Source of the DNA: Anaerohalosphaera lusitana
GTDB lineage: Bacteria; Planctomycetota; Phycisphaerae; Sedimentisphaerales; Anaerohalosphaeraceae
DNA: 64,000 bases
Direction of reading: 5' to 3'
Assembly: GCF_002007645.1 (NCBI RefSeq)
Contig: NZ_CP019791.1
Location: 2,480,001-2,544,000, forward strand
Shown: piece after piece, positions 36,038-44,290 of the stretch
How the letters are laid out: every line of letters begins with the position of its first letter
How positions within the stretch are numbered: the stretch's first letter is position 1
Translations under genes and position numbers: made by a program
Notes under the pieces: model-generated
Database searches by the model: none
Told to the model about the DNA's origin: nothing
The model's input: the letters and a program-made list of their open reading frames with translations, nothing else

Positions 36038-37093
36038 TTATTTTCGTCCGGACATCATGAAAAATGAGATCGCCATAAGTTGGAAGACCATGCCGTAGAG
36101 TACGGCGGTCTGCACGGCCTGGCCGGACTTGGTTGAGTCCATCAGGAACCACAGGCTTACAAGGAGGCAGAACAGAACGAGGCCCTGGGCGATGCCGGCT
36201 ACGACCTTGAGGATTGAAAACTCGTCGTAGAGGTCCGATCGTCCGTCTTTTTTGAGCAGGGAAACGATCTCTTCGAACATTTTGGTTACGGACTCGTCCT
36301 CCTTTGGTCGCTGCACTTTGGTCTCCTCGGATTTTTGAGTTTTGGGGGCTGTGTCCTGCTGGGCAGATTCGGTCTGTTTAGGTTTTGCCGTCCGCAGGGG
36401 GGTTACAGGTTGGCTGCGCGTTCCGGTTTGTTGTTGAGTCTTTTGTGTTTTTGTCGTACTCTCCTGCTGTTGGGTGTTTTGGGATCGTTCTGCCGTCTGG
36501 GGTTTGGTTTCGGGACGGCTTTTCTGGCCATGAGCGTCGACCATGCGGATGATGTTGGCGGCCTCCTTGATGTTGACAGCTTCGCGGTCTGGCAGCACGT
36601 CATCGGGTCCGGGTATCTTGCGTTTTGCCGGTGAGTTGATCAGTATCGTCTTGCAGCCGACGGACTTGCCTGCTGCGATGTCGCGGAACGAGTCGCCGAC
36701 CATCCATGAGCGAGAGAGGTCTATATCGAGGTCCTTCGCTGCATGCTGGAGCATTCCGGGGTTTGGTTTTCGGAGGTCACTTTCTTTGCGGTAATGATCG
36801 ATCACGCCTTCGGGGTGATAGGGGCAGTAGTAGATACCGTCAACATAGGCGTTTTCTTTTGCGAGCAGTTCACGCAGACGATGATGGATCTCCTGGAGGA
36901 CCTCTTCGGTGACCAGGCCCCGGGCGACGCCGGACTGGTTGGTGATTATGACAATGCGATAGCCCATCTGCCGGAGCTGGACGAGTGCTTCGCCCGCGCC
37001 GGGCAATAACTCCACCTGATCGGGATGGTTCATGTATCCCGGATCATTTACGATGGTATCATCTCTATCAAGAAAAACAGCCTTTTGGCCCAT
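36038..37093 (-). CDS. gmhB: D,D-heptose 1,7-bisphosphate phosphatase (GmhB) fused to a linker and membrane anchor
   Basis: The 351-residue protein begins with a HAD phosphatase of the GmhB kind (about 1-185). It has the DRDDTIVNDPGY nucleophile motif, TNQSGVARG and the zinc-loop-like YYCPYHPEG, and DLRKPNPGM and MVGDSFRDIAAG complete the active site. It removes the 7-phosphate of D-glycero-beta-D-manno-heptose 1,7-bisphosphate. GmhB is normally a soluble protein of about 190 residues. Here a Gln/Thr/Lys-rich low-complexity linker (about 190-265) leads to two hydrophobic helices (about 300-322 and 330-347). It lies 20 bp downstream of hldE. Confidence 0.88.
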   Translation of the reverse strand: MGQKAVFLDRDDTIVNDPGYMNHPDQVELLPGAGEALVQLRQMGYRIVIITNQSGVARGLVTEEVLQEIHHRLRELLAKENAYVDGIYYCPYHPEGVIDHYRKESDLRKPNPGMLQHAAKDLDIDLSRSWMVGDSFRDIAAGKSVGCKTILINSPAKRKIPGPDDVLPDREAVNIKEAANIIRMVDAHGQKSRPETKPQTAERSQNTQQQESTTKTQKTQQQTGTRSQPVTPLRTAKPKQTESAQQDTAPKTQKSEETKVQRPKEDESVTKMFEEIVSLLKKDGRSDLYDEFSILKVVAGIAQGLVLFCLLVSLWFLMDSTKSGQAVQTAVLYGMVFQLMAISFFMMSGRK

Positions 37094-37113
37094 TTTAAAA
37101 ACTCCTCGGTATG

Positions 37114-38604
37114 CTAGTCGCGGTCGTTGCCGTCAAGTTCTTTCATTTTGTTGATCGTGGATGTACTGCTCTTTCCGTCCACCAGCGGGGCCAGGACAAC
37201 CTTGCCGCCATTGCTCTCCACGAATTCCCGTCCGACAACGCCTTTTTCTGCCCAGTCCTCGCCTTTGACCAGAATGTCGGGGCCGACCTGTTTTATCAGC
37301 GCCAGCGGGTCAGGCTCATCAAAAATGGTGATGTAATCAACGCTTGCAAGTCCCGCCAGCACGGCCGCCCGGTCGTGCTGATTGTTGATCGGCCGTTCAG
37401 GTCCTTTGAGTTCTCGTACGGACCTGTCGCTGTTGAGACCGACAACGAGGATATCTCCCTGCTGCTTGCAGAAGCCGAGATACTCGATGTGGCCGCGATG
37501 TATGACATCGAAGCAGCCGTTTGTGAATACAATTGATTCGCCCTGGTGTCGATGGAAACTGAGCTCTTTTTGCAGGCTCTCTACAGTGTGTATCTTGCCT
37601 GTCTTGTGCTTGTTGTTGGCTATGATCTCGTTGACGATCTCATCGATCGAAACGGTTGCCACGCCGAACTTTTCTACCTCGATGCCGCCTGCGATGTTCG
37701 ACAGATGGACCGCTGTTTCGTAATCGCATCCACCCGCCAGGCTTGCAGCCAGCATGGCGAGCACCATATCTCCCGCGCCTGTTACGTCGTAGACAGTTCT
37801 TGGCACCGTTGGGATGTGTCCCGTGTGAACTGGTGATCGCAGATACGCGCCTTCTTTGTCGAGCGTGATAACGACCGCTTCAAGATCCAGCTTGCTGGTC
37901 AGCATCTGGGCAGCTCGTGCGGCGTCGTCGATGGTATTTATGTCAAACCCGACAGCCGCGGACGCTTCGTATCTGTTCGGCGTCATGGCGGAGGCGCCTT
38001 TGAACTTATCGTAATTTTTGTCCATCGGCGGATCGACCAGTACGCGTTTGCCGGCCTTGCGTGCCAGTTCTATCGCCTTGCGGCAGAATTGCTCGCTTAA
38101 AACTCCCTTCCTGTAATCCTGCAGGCAAACAACGTCCGCCTCTGCTAGTCGGCTTTCGAACACCTCCAGAAGGCGTTGGGAATCGGCCCGGGTCAGAGGC
38201 TCGGTGTTTTCCTCATCCACGCGCAAAAGCTGCTGTCTGTGCCTGTGCTGTGCAAGACCGACCATCCGAAGCTTGTTTATGGTAGGGCGGTCAGTAGCCT
38301 CGATCAGGCCTGCAGGGTCGGCGCCCTGTTTTTCCAGCAGGTCCTTGAGCAGCTTACCATTGCTGTCCTTGCCGACTACGCCCAGACATGTTGTTTTCGC
38401 ACCGAGTACCGCCAGGTCGGCCGCGACGGAAGCAGCTCCGCCGCAGGAATGCTCACGATCGACTACCTTCAAGACCGGGACGGGTGCTTCGGGGCTTATG
38501 CGAAGAGCATCGCCGTAGATGTAGCTGTCGAGTATGAAGTCACCGACGAGCAAGACCCTGGGCGTGCCGAGATTGGTTACGGCTTTTATAAGTTTTTTAT
38601 ACAT
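37114..38604 (-). CDS. hldE: Bifunctional heptose 7-phosphate kinase / heptose 1-phosphate adenylyltransferase
   Basis: The 496-residue fusion makes ADP-heptose for LPS. The N-terminal ribokinase domain (1 to about 325) has SCGGAASVAADLAVLG and the catalytic VTGAGDMVLAML. The C-terminal nucleotidyltransferase domain (about 345-496) has FTNGCFDVIHRGHIEYL and ends with STSTIN. Together with GmhB between the two activities, the window covers three of the steps to ADP-D,D-heptose. GmhA and the epimerase HldD are not in the window. Its start overlaps the end of lpxK by eight bases. Confidence 0.95.
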   Translation of the reverse strand: MYKKLIKAVTNLGTPRVLLVGDFILDSYIYGDALRISPEAPVPVLKVVDREHSCGGAASVAADLAVLGAKTTCLGVVGKDSNGKLLKDLLEKQGADPAGLIEATDRPTINKLRMVGLAQHRHRQQLLRVDEENTEPLTRADSQRLLEVFESRLAEADVVCLQDYRKGVLSEQFCRKAIELARKAGKRVLVDPPMDKNYDKFKGASAMTPNRYEASAAVGFDINTIDDAARAAQMLTSKLDLEAVVITLDKEGAYLRSPVHTGHIPTVPRTVYDVTGAGDMVLAMLAASLAGGCDYETAVHLSNIAGGIEVEKFGVATVSIDEIVNEIIANNKHKTGKIHTVESLQKELSFHRHQGESIVFTNGCFDVIHRGHIEYLGFCKQQGDILVVGLNSDRSVRELKGPERPINNQHDRAAVLAGLASVDYITIFDEPDPLALIKQVGPDILVKGEDWAEKGVVGREFVESNGGKVVLAPLVDGKSSTSTINKMKELDGNDRD

Positions 38605-39685
38605 TGTCCTTTTCCCGCATTTGCTGACTTTGGCCCTCTTTCACGGTCCTTCGTAAAAGACTTTCAACTTTATCCTGGCCCTCGATGAAATCGAGTTCGA
38701 GCGCCAGATATGCGAAATCCATGTCTTCGCGGGGCTTCATTAGCAGTGAAGCCTTGACCCAGTCCTTCAGGGTTGTGAGCACCAGATCAGCACCGCAGTA
38801 TTTGGCCTCTTCGTAAATGTGCTTGAGGTCCTCTTTTTCGTACTCGTAATGATCGTTGAAAACTTTTCGTCCTACAACCGAAAAGCCGACCGCTTCGAGG
38901 TGGTCGACAAATGCACACGGATTGCCGATGCCGCAGAATGCAAATATCTTTCGCTCCTTGAGTCCGTCGAAATCGATTATTTTGCCGCCGAACTTTTTGG
39001 CGTAGGGATACTTGTTTATGGCTTTGGCGACCGGGACATCGCCTGCGATGCTGCGGACCTTATGGATGATGTCATTGACCGCCTGGTCCTCAATCTGATC
39101 GCTGCGTGTGATTACGACCAGATCCGCCCGCCTGAGATTTTTTATGGGCTCCCTCAGCAACCCGGCTGGCAGCATGTGCCCATATCCGAAGGGGCATGTG
39201 GCGTCGAGAACGACGATGTCCAGGTCGCGCCGGAGCTTGCGATGCTGAAAACCGTCATCCATTACCAGCGATTTGACGCGGTAATCCTCAACGACCATTT
39301 TCGCTCCCTCGGTTCGGTCCGGATTGATCACGATCTTTGCATCCGGACAGGATTTTGCGATGATGGCCGGCTCATCGGTGAACTTGCCCTGCTTGGCTTT
39401 GTAGCCGCGGGTGAGTACGCCGCATGAAAATTTATTTGCTCCGAGCCACTTGCAGATCCAGATCACCAAAGGCGTTTTGCCGGTTCCTCCCGCGGTTAGG
39501 TTTCCCACGCTAATGACAGGGACCTCGGCCCGGTTGCTCGTGAACAGGCCCTTGTTATAGCAGAAATTGCGTACCGAGATCGCAAGTCTGTAAAGACCCG
39601 AAAGCAGCCGCAGAAAAAGGTACGCAAGTTTGCCGACGAGACCTCTTTTACCGCCTATGAAATTGCGAAAAGCGTTCTGATTCAA
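38597..39685 (-). CDS. lpxK: Tetraacyldisaccharide 4'-kinase
   Basis: The 362-residue membrane-associated kinase phosphorylates the 4' position of the lipid A disaccharide. The P-loop GNLTAGGTGKT (residues 61-71), DEPAIIAKSCP, MDDGFQHRKLRRDLDIVVLDA and the N-terminal hydrophobic region match the family. It is the first gene of the minus-strand envelope operon that runs to the SGNH hydrolase. Presence of lpxK implies true lipid A. The 275-bp region upstream contains an AT-rich stretch and a 7-bp inverted repeat ACCGCCT/AGGCGGT (about 39692-39766). Confidence 0.94.
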   Translation of the reverse strand: MNQNAFRNFIGGKRGLVGKLAYLFLRLLSGLYRLAISVRNFCYNKGLFTSNRAEVPVISVGNLTAGGTGKTPLVIWICKWLGANKFSCGVLTRGYKAKQGKFTDEPAIIAKSCPDAKIVINPDRTEGAKMVVEDYRVKSLVMDDGFQHRKLRRDLDIVVLDATCPFGYGHMLPAGLLREPIKNLRRADLVVITRSDQIEDQAVNDIIHKVRSIAGDVPVAKAINKYPYAKKFGGKIIDFDGLKERKIFAFCGIGNPCAFVDHLEAVGFSVVGRKVFNDHYEYEKEDLKHIYEEAKYCGADLVLTTLKDWVKASLLMKPREDMDFAYLALELDFIEGQDKVESLLRRTVKEGQSQQMREKDNV

Positions 39686-39960
39686 CTATTTAACCGCCTG
39701 AAACGACTTTAAATGGTAATTAAAAAGGAATGAGCCATGATCGCTCAAGGCGGTAATATTACGTCAGATGCACCATAAATGCAAGTAAATGCTCGCCAAA
39801 GCCCCACACAAAAACAAGGTGAATGGTCATGTTTTGCACAGCAGATTCGCGATTAGTTTAAATCACTGTTAAAAAGGGACTTAGTAGGGGTTTTGCTATT
39901 TGCTGGGGTCGTGTCTTTTCCCTGAAATTCGTGTCAAATAACTGGGTAGATCATGGCAGA

Positions 39961-40539
39961 TTATGCTCGCATGCCCGGTTTTGCGGCCCGGAGGCTTCCG
40001 ATCGGCTTGCAGTTTGCCTGTTTCATCACCGCTGCCAGCCGAGTGGCCTGGCCCGCGTTTTCGGAAAATATAATGCCCCAGTCGGCCAGTCGGGCAATCG
40101 GGTGCCGCAGGGGGCTCTGATCGAGCCTTGGAGCGTATATGACCGTTATGCCGTAGCGTTTTCTGGCCTTTCTTATCAGCTTTGTGAGAAGGGCGGCGAT
40201 GTCGCCGACAAAATACTCTGCGGGCCAGATGAAGACATCGTCAAGGCACGTTTTTAACGGCTTGACTTTACGGTCGCGTTTTACCGTGAGATCGAATGCA
40301 CTGGTCAGCGGATTTCTGACCACGTCCATGTCCACGAGAAGACATTTGACATTCGAGCATGCCATTCCGATCGCCGCATTTACAGCCATTGTGCTCGGCA
40401 GGGCGTCGACGCTGCCTCCCGCAAAGAGAACGACCGAGCCGTCTTTGTGTACGCTCAGAATCCTCTCAGTAAGATAAGAATACTCCTGAGCGTTCGCCCA
40501 CAGGTTCGATCCGATGTTGGTCTGGCTGCCTCCGATCAC
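39961..40539 (-). CDS. Degenerate ParA/BY-kinase-like P-loop protein
   Basis: The 192-residue protein has the fold signature of the MinD/ParA and bacterial tyrosine-kinase ATPases: a strand plus loop VVLFAGGSVDALPSTMAVNAAIGMA and the Walker A'-like CLLVDMDVVRNPLTSAF. The loop lacks the usual lysines (expected pattern GEGKST), so ATP binding is doubtful. GTG 40539 is the start, with GAGGAGG about 12 bases upstream. It lies 17 bp after the disordered acidic protein gene and is probably co-expressed with it. A role in polysaccharide export or chain-length control is possible but unproven. Confidence 0.5.
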   Translation of the reverse strand: MIGGSQTNIGSNLWANAQEYSYLTERILSVHKDGSVVLFAGGSVDALPSTMAVNAAIGMACSNVKCLLVDMDVVRNPLTSAFDLTVKRDRKVKPLKTCLDDVFIWPAEYFVGDIAALLTKLIRKARKRYGITVIYAPRLDQSPLRHPIARLADWGIIFSENAGQATRLAAVMKQANCKPIGSLRAAKPGMRA

Positions 40540-40556
40540 CTTACTGCTGCGCCTCC

Positions 40557-41717
40557 TCAGTTGCGATTATATCCTGTCCACATCGCATCCTTTGCATTAT
40601 CTTTGCACATCCTGCGAATATCGCGTTCGACAATGTCGGCGATTATTTTTTGCTGCATTGGGCTCAATGAGCTCTTCTCGCGCACAATTGCCAGAACGGG
40701 TGCGCTGGTTTGTCTTTTCATTCTCGGCGCGGGGATATCTTTTTGCGGCTGGGGTGCTTCTCGTGCAGGGCGTTGGGGTTTGCCCTGGCTTTTGTGCGGC
40801 CAGCCGGTGGTGTCCTTCTTTGTTCGAGCGATCACGTCTCCCAGTGTGCCGCGGCCTTTATTTGTACTGGCGGGCCTTCGCGACGTTGGGGCAATTCTCT
40901 TTGCACCAGCTTTCTTTCGCTGTTCGGCCAGTATTTGCTCAGCGAGGTTGAATTTCGGAACCGTGCGTTGAGTATCTGGGGTCGATTTACGCATCTGCTG
41001 TTGATCAGTGGCCGTTTTATCGTCCGTAGTGACGCTGTCCTGTTTGTCAGCATTGCTCAGCGTGCTTTCGGCAGTCGCAACATCGCCTTCAGCAGTTTCA
41101 GCGGAGTCTGACGGGATGTCTGCAATTGCTTCCCTGGATGATTTATCAGCGTCATCTGATTTTTGATCATCATCGGTGTCGGCAAAACCAAGCGAACGCA
41201 GCTCCTTCTCCAGGGCTGCAACGTCTTCATCAATACCGCTGCTCGCTGACTGTGAATTATCCTTGTGCTCATTTCCGAAAGCGGCCCTGAGATCGGCTTC
41301 TTCGTGCTCGGCTTCGTTTTCAATTGTGAGCTGTTTTTCCTCGACGCTGGATGTGTTTTCGTCTGTGCTGTCCGTGTCGGCTTTCTCGGGCTGAATCTCT
41401 GGTGTTGAGTTTGCAGGTGTGTAGTCGGAATCCGGCGAATCGTTCTGATCAAATTCGGCCGAAGGTTTTTTGTTCTGCTCATCCGAGTCTTCCCATTTCG
41501 CGTCGATCACTCCGCTGTCGTGGCGGATGTCTTCGAAACTGCGAATGCCCTTCTTTTTGGCTGGCTTGTCGTCAGTATCCGGTTCGTCAACGTCGGGACG
41601 TTTTGCTTTTCGGCCGGCCTTCATGGCACGGATCATTTCACGCGCCTTCGCGATATCGGCTCTGCTTTGAGCGATGTCACGATCTTCTGCATTCTTTCTA
41701 TCACCCCGAGAATCCAT
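40557..41717 (-). CDS. Acidic, largely disordered protein of unknown function
   Basis: The 386-residue protein has no recognisable domain. Residues 1-60 are charged and helical. About 60-240 are very rich in Asp, Glu, Ser and Thr. About 245-330 switch to a basic Arg/Lys/Pro-rich composition. The last 35 residues form a predicted amphipathic helix (SPMQQKIIADIVERDIRRM). The acid-to-base change suggests a flexible scaffold or partner-binding protein. It is followed by the degenerate ATPase gene and preceded by the M16 pair on the same strand. Confidence 0.6.
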   Translation of the reverse strand: MDSRGDRKNAEDRDIAQSRADIAKAREMIRAMKAGRKAKRPDVDEPDTDDKPAKKKGIRSFEDIRHDSGVIDAKWEDSDEQNKKPSAEFDQNDSPDSDYTPANSTPEIQPEKADTDSTDENTSSVEEKQLTIENEAEHEEADLRAAFGNEHKDNSQSASSGIDEDVAALEKELRSLGFADTDDDQKSDDADKSSREAIADIPSDSAETAEGDVATAESTLSNADKQDSVTTDDKTATDQQQMRKSTPDTQRTVPKFNLAEQILAEQRKKAGAKRIAPTSRRPASTNKGRGTLGDVIARTKKDTTGWPHKSQGKPQRPAREAPQPQKDIPAPRMKRQTSAPVLAIVREKSSLSPMQQKIIADIVERDIRRMCKDNAKDAMWTGYNRN

Positions 41718-41761
41718 CTTTCACCCTCAAATATTCTGTCCAATACAGTTTTCACTAAAAA

Positions 41762-42988
41762 TTATTCTGCGACCGGAGGCGTTAGCACATACTGCGTAAA
41801 CTCGCTGAGCGAGTGCTCCGCCAGCAGCGCGTCGATGTCCTGAAGCGTAACACCACGGATCGCCTCGACGTCGTCGGCAAGGCTGCGATATTCCTGCAGG
41901 TACATCCAGTTGAAGCCGAGGCCCACGAGTCTGCCCATCGGCTGTTCGCTGCGAATCGCCATGCTGCTGAGCAGTTTATTGCGGGCCTTGTCCAGTTCGG
42001 CCTGTGTGACGCCGTCGCGGTGGACCTCGGCAAGCACATCGCGAATGATATCGAGCACTTTGTTCACGTTCGCCTTGTCGCACTGAACATAGCTGTAGTA
42101 GACGCCCACGCCGTCCATCGAGTCGAGATGTACAACGGCGGTTTCGGCCAGGGCGTTGTCAACGAGCCGCCAGAAATACCGCGAGCCGGTCGTGTCACCG
42201 ATGATGGTTCCAAGCAGCGATGCGGCAAATCGTTTTTCGTCCTGCATGCTGACGGCCGGGCTCATGAGGCATATGTGTGCACGCATGAGGTTTTCGTTTT
42301 CTTCGACACGGCATTCGCCGGTGCCGGAGAACCATGTCGGTTCGCGGCCCGCGTTCGAGGGCTGCCAGTGGCCGCACTTTTGGGCGACCAGATCAGCGAC
42401 TGCGTCGAAGTCGATGTTGCCGCAGACAGAGACGACCATGTTGTCCGGTGCGTATCGTCTCGCGAAGTATTCCCGCATCTGTTCGGCGGTCATTGCGTCG
42501 ATGCTTTCGTTTGTTCCGAGCACGCTGTGTCCGCAGGGATGTACGCCGAAATGCAGCTCGCGGCACTTGTCGACGACGTCGAACTGCGGCATGTCTTTGT
42601 ACATCGCGATCTCTTCTTTGATCACGTTCTTTTCCATCTCGAAATCGTCGTCCCGCAGGCTCGGTCTCATCAGTTGGGACCACAGGTCCGTTACGTCCTG
42701 CAGGTATTCCGGGAGAACGGCGGCGTAATAGACCGTGCTTTCTTCGCTGGTGAAGGCGTTGAATTTCGCGCCGAGCCGGTCGAAGGCTTTGTTGACTTCG
42801 AGCGCGGAAAGTTTGTCGGTGCCCTTGAACATCATGTGTTCGAGGAAATGGCTGACGCCGTTTATCTGTGCGTTTTCGTCGCGGGAGCCTGTACGTGTGA
42901 AGAAGCCTACCGCAGACGATTGTGCCGCGGGATTGACTTCGCCAATTATCGTCAAGCCGTTGTCTAATGTCGTTTTCTTGAATTCCAT
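41762..42988 (-). CDS. M16-family zinc peptidase, catalytic member
   Basis: The 408-residue peptidase has the inverted zinc motif HxxEH as His47-Phe-Leu-Glu50-His51 (GVSHFLEHMMFKGT) and the distal zinc ligand in NVIKEEIAMYKD. It resembles the processing-peptidase/PqqL-like subfamily (COG0612). Its likely substrates are short or unfolded peptides. It is 13 bp downstream of a second M16 gene that lacks the metal site, so the two probably form a heterodimer. Confidence 0.9.
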   Translation of the reverse strand: MEFKKTTLDNGLTIIGEVNPAAQSSAVGFFTRTGSRDENAQINGVSHFLEHMMFKGTDKLSALEVNKAFDRLGAKFNAFTSEESTVYYAAVLPEYLQDVTDLWSQLMRPSLRDDDFEMEKNVIKEEIAMYKDMPQFDVVDKCRELHFGVHPCGHSVLGTNESIDAMTAEQMREYFARRYAPDNMVVSVCGNIDFDAVADLVAQKCGHWQPSNAGREPTWFSGTGECRVEENENLMRAHICLMSPAVSMQDEKRFAASLLGTIIGDTTGSRYFWRLVDNALAETAVVHLDSMDGVGVYYSYVQCDKANVNKVLDIIRDVLAEVHRDGVTQAELDKARNKLLSSMAIRSEQPMGRLVGLGFNWMYLQEYRSLADDVEAIRGVTLQDIDALLAEHSLSEFTQYVLTPPVAE

Positions 42989-43001
42989 ATATCTCTGCGC
43001 C

Positions 43002-44231
43002 TTAAACCTGCAGCTCTTTCGAACCTATTGTTACGATCGTGAAGTCTTCGAATGCGTTCTCTTTCAAGAATGTTTCGAGCTCCGCCTTGGTGATGTTTTC
43101 TATGCCGGCCTTGATCTCTTCTATTTCTCTGACACGTCGCAAGAAGTAGTAATCGCTCGCAACTCCGCCAGCCCGGGAGGATGTCGATTCGCCCTGCATG
43201 ACCAGCGAGCTCTTCAGTCCGGCCTTGGCGCTGGCCAGCTCTTCGTCATCGATGCCGTTTTCGAGCTTTGCGAATTCTTCCTTGATCACATCCAGCGTTT
43301 CCTGTGCCTTGTCGGGCGTGGTGCCTGCATAGCAGTTTACGCCCGCATGTCCCTTCAAGGCATGATACCTCGCGCCGACTGCGTAACACAGGCCGCGTTT
43401 TTCGCGTACTTCGGTGAACAAGCGGCTGCTCATTCCGCCGGAGAGCACAGAAACCATCAGCAGAGTTTTGTAGTAGTCCTCGTGGTCGACTGTTACCGCG
43501 GGTGTCATCATGCCAAGATGCACCTGGGCGCCTGGGTATTCGATGTGTTCGTATTTCGGGCCTTTTTCGCCTGGGTTGGCTTGTGTTGGGGGCTCGGGTT
43601 TGTCGATGCTGAACAGGGCTTCCATTTCGCTGCAAAGCTGGGCGAAGTCGAACTTGCCGGCGACCGCGAAGATCGTTCCTGCAGGGGTTACACGTTCCTG
43701 CGCGATCTTGCGAGCCTGATCTGCTGTCAGGGCCTTGAGTTCATCTTCCTTGCCGATAGCTGGTCTGCCGAGCGGATAGGGATAGAATCGCTCTCGGACC
43801 GCGAGCATGACCTTTTGTCTGGGGTCGTCGTCCAGTCCGGCGAGGTGGGCCATTGCGAGCTGTTTGGACATTTCGAACTGTTCGCCATCGAGCTTCGGGT
43901 TTAATATGATGTCGCCGTACAGCCGCAATGCTTCGATCAGGTTGCTCGATTCGAGTACGCCGCCCAGCGTGAGGTGACTGCTGGAGACGTGTTCGCTGTG
44001 GTGGAGGCCGAGGCCTTCGAGGGCGTCGCTCAATTGGCGGCTGTCCATGTCGCCCGCGCCGCGGACCAGCCAGTCGCTAATGACCTCGCCGGCGCCGCAT
44101 ACGCCTTCAGGCAGGAGGGATTCGCCGCAGGGCAGCAGGAACGAAAATGCCGCCGATTCCACCTGATCCATATGCTCGCCGAGAATGACCATCCCGTTTT
44201 TCAATACACGTTTTTCAACTTTGCTGCTCAT
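43002..44231 (-). CDS. M16-family protein lacking the zinc site (non-catalytic partner)
   Basis: The 409-residue protein aligns with M16 peptidases along its length, but the HxxEH position reads EVISD (GAGEVISDWLVRGAG), so all zinc-binding residues are gone. The C-terminal substrate-binding Arg/Tyr region is kept (LFTEVREKRGLCYAVGARY). This matches the inactive subunits of paired M16 enzymes, such as the mitochondrial processing peptidase alpha chain and the PqqG type. It is directly upstream of the active member. Confidence 0.85.
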   Translation of the reverse strand: MSSKVEKRVLKNGMVILGEHMDQVESAAFSFLLPCGESLLPEGVCGAGEVISDWLVRGAGDMDSRQLSDALEGLGLHHSEHVSSSHLTLGGVLESSNLIEALRLYGDIILNPKLDGEQFEMSKQLAMAHLAGLDDDPRQKVMLAVRERFYPYPLGRPAIGKEDELKALTADQARKIAQERVTPAGTIFAVAGKFDFAQLCSEMEALFSIDKPEPPTQANPGEKGPKYEHIEYPGAQVHLGMMTPAVTVDHEDYYKTLLMVSVLSGGMSSRLFTEVREKRGLCYAVGARYHALKGHAGVNCYAGTTPDKAQETLDVIKEEFAKLENGIDDEELASAKAGLKSSLVMQGESTSSRAGGVASDYYFLRRVREIEEIKAGIENITKAELETFLKENAFEDFTIVTIGSKELQV

Positions 44232-44290
44232 ATTCGCCTTCTCATGGTTTTTGTTGTCGACCGGGGTTTACAGGCAAGCTGCTTGATCCG

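Noticed and set aside
39736-39777. 13-codon plus-strand ORF with AAGGA upstream of lpxK
   Set aside because: It is too short to judge, has no promoter pattern of its own and may be random.
41813-42967. 384-codon plus-strand ORF opposite the M16 peptidase gene
   Set aside because: It mirrors the peptidase frame and has no recognisable protein features.
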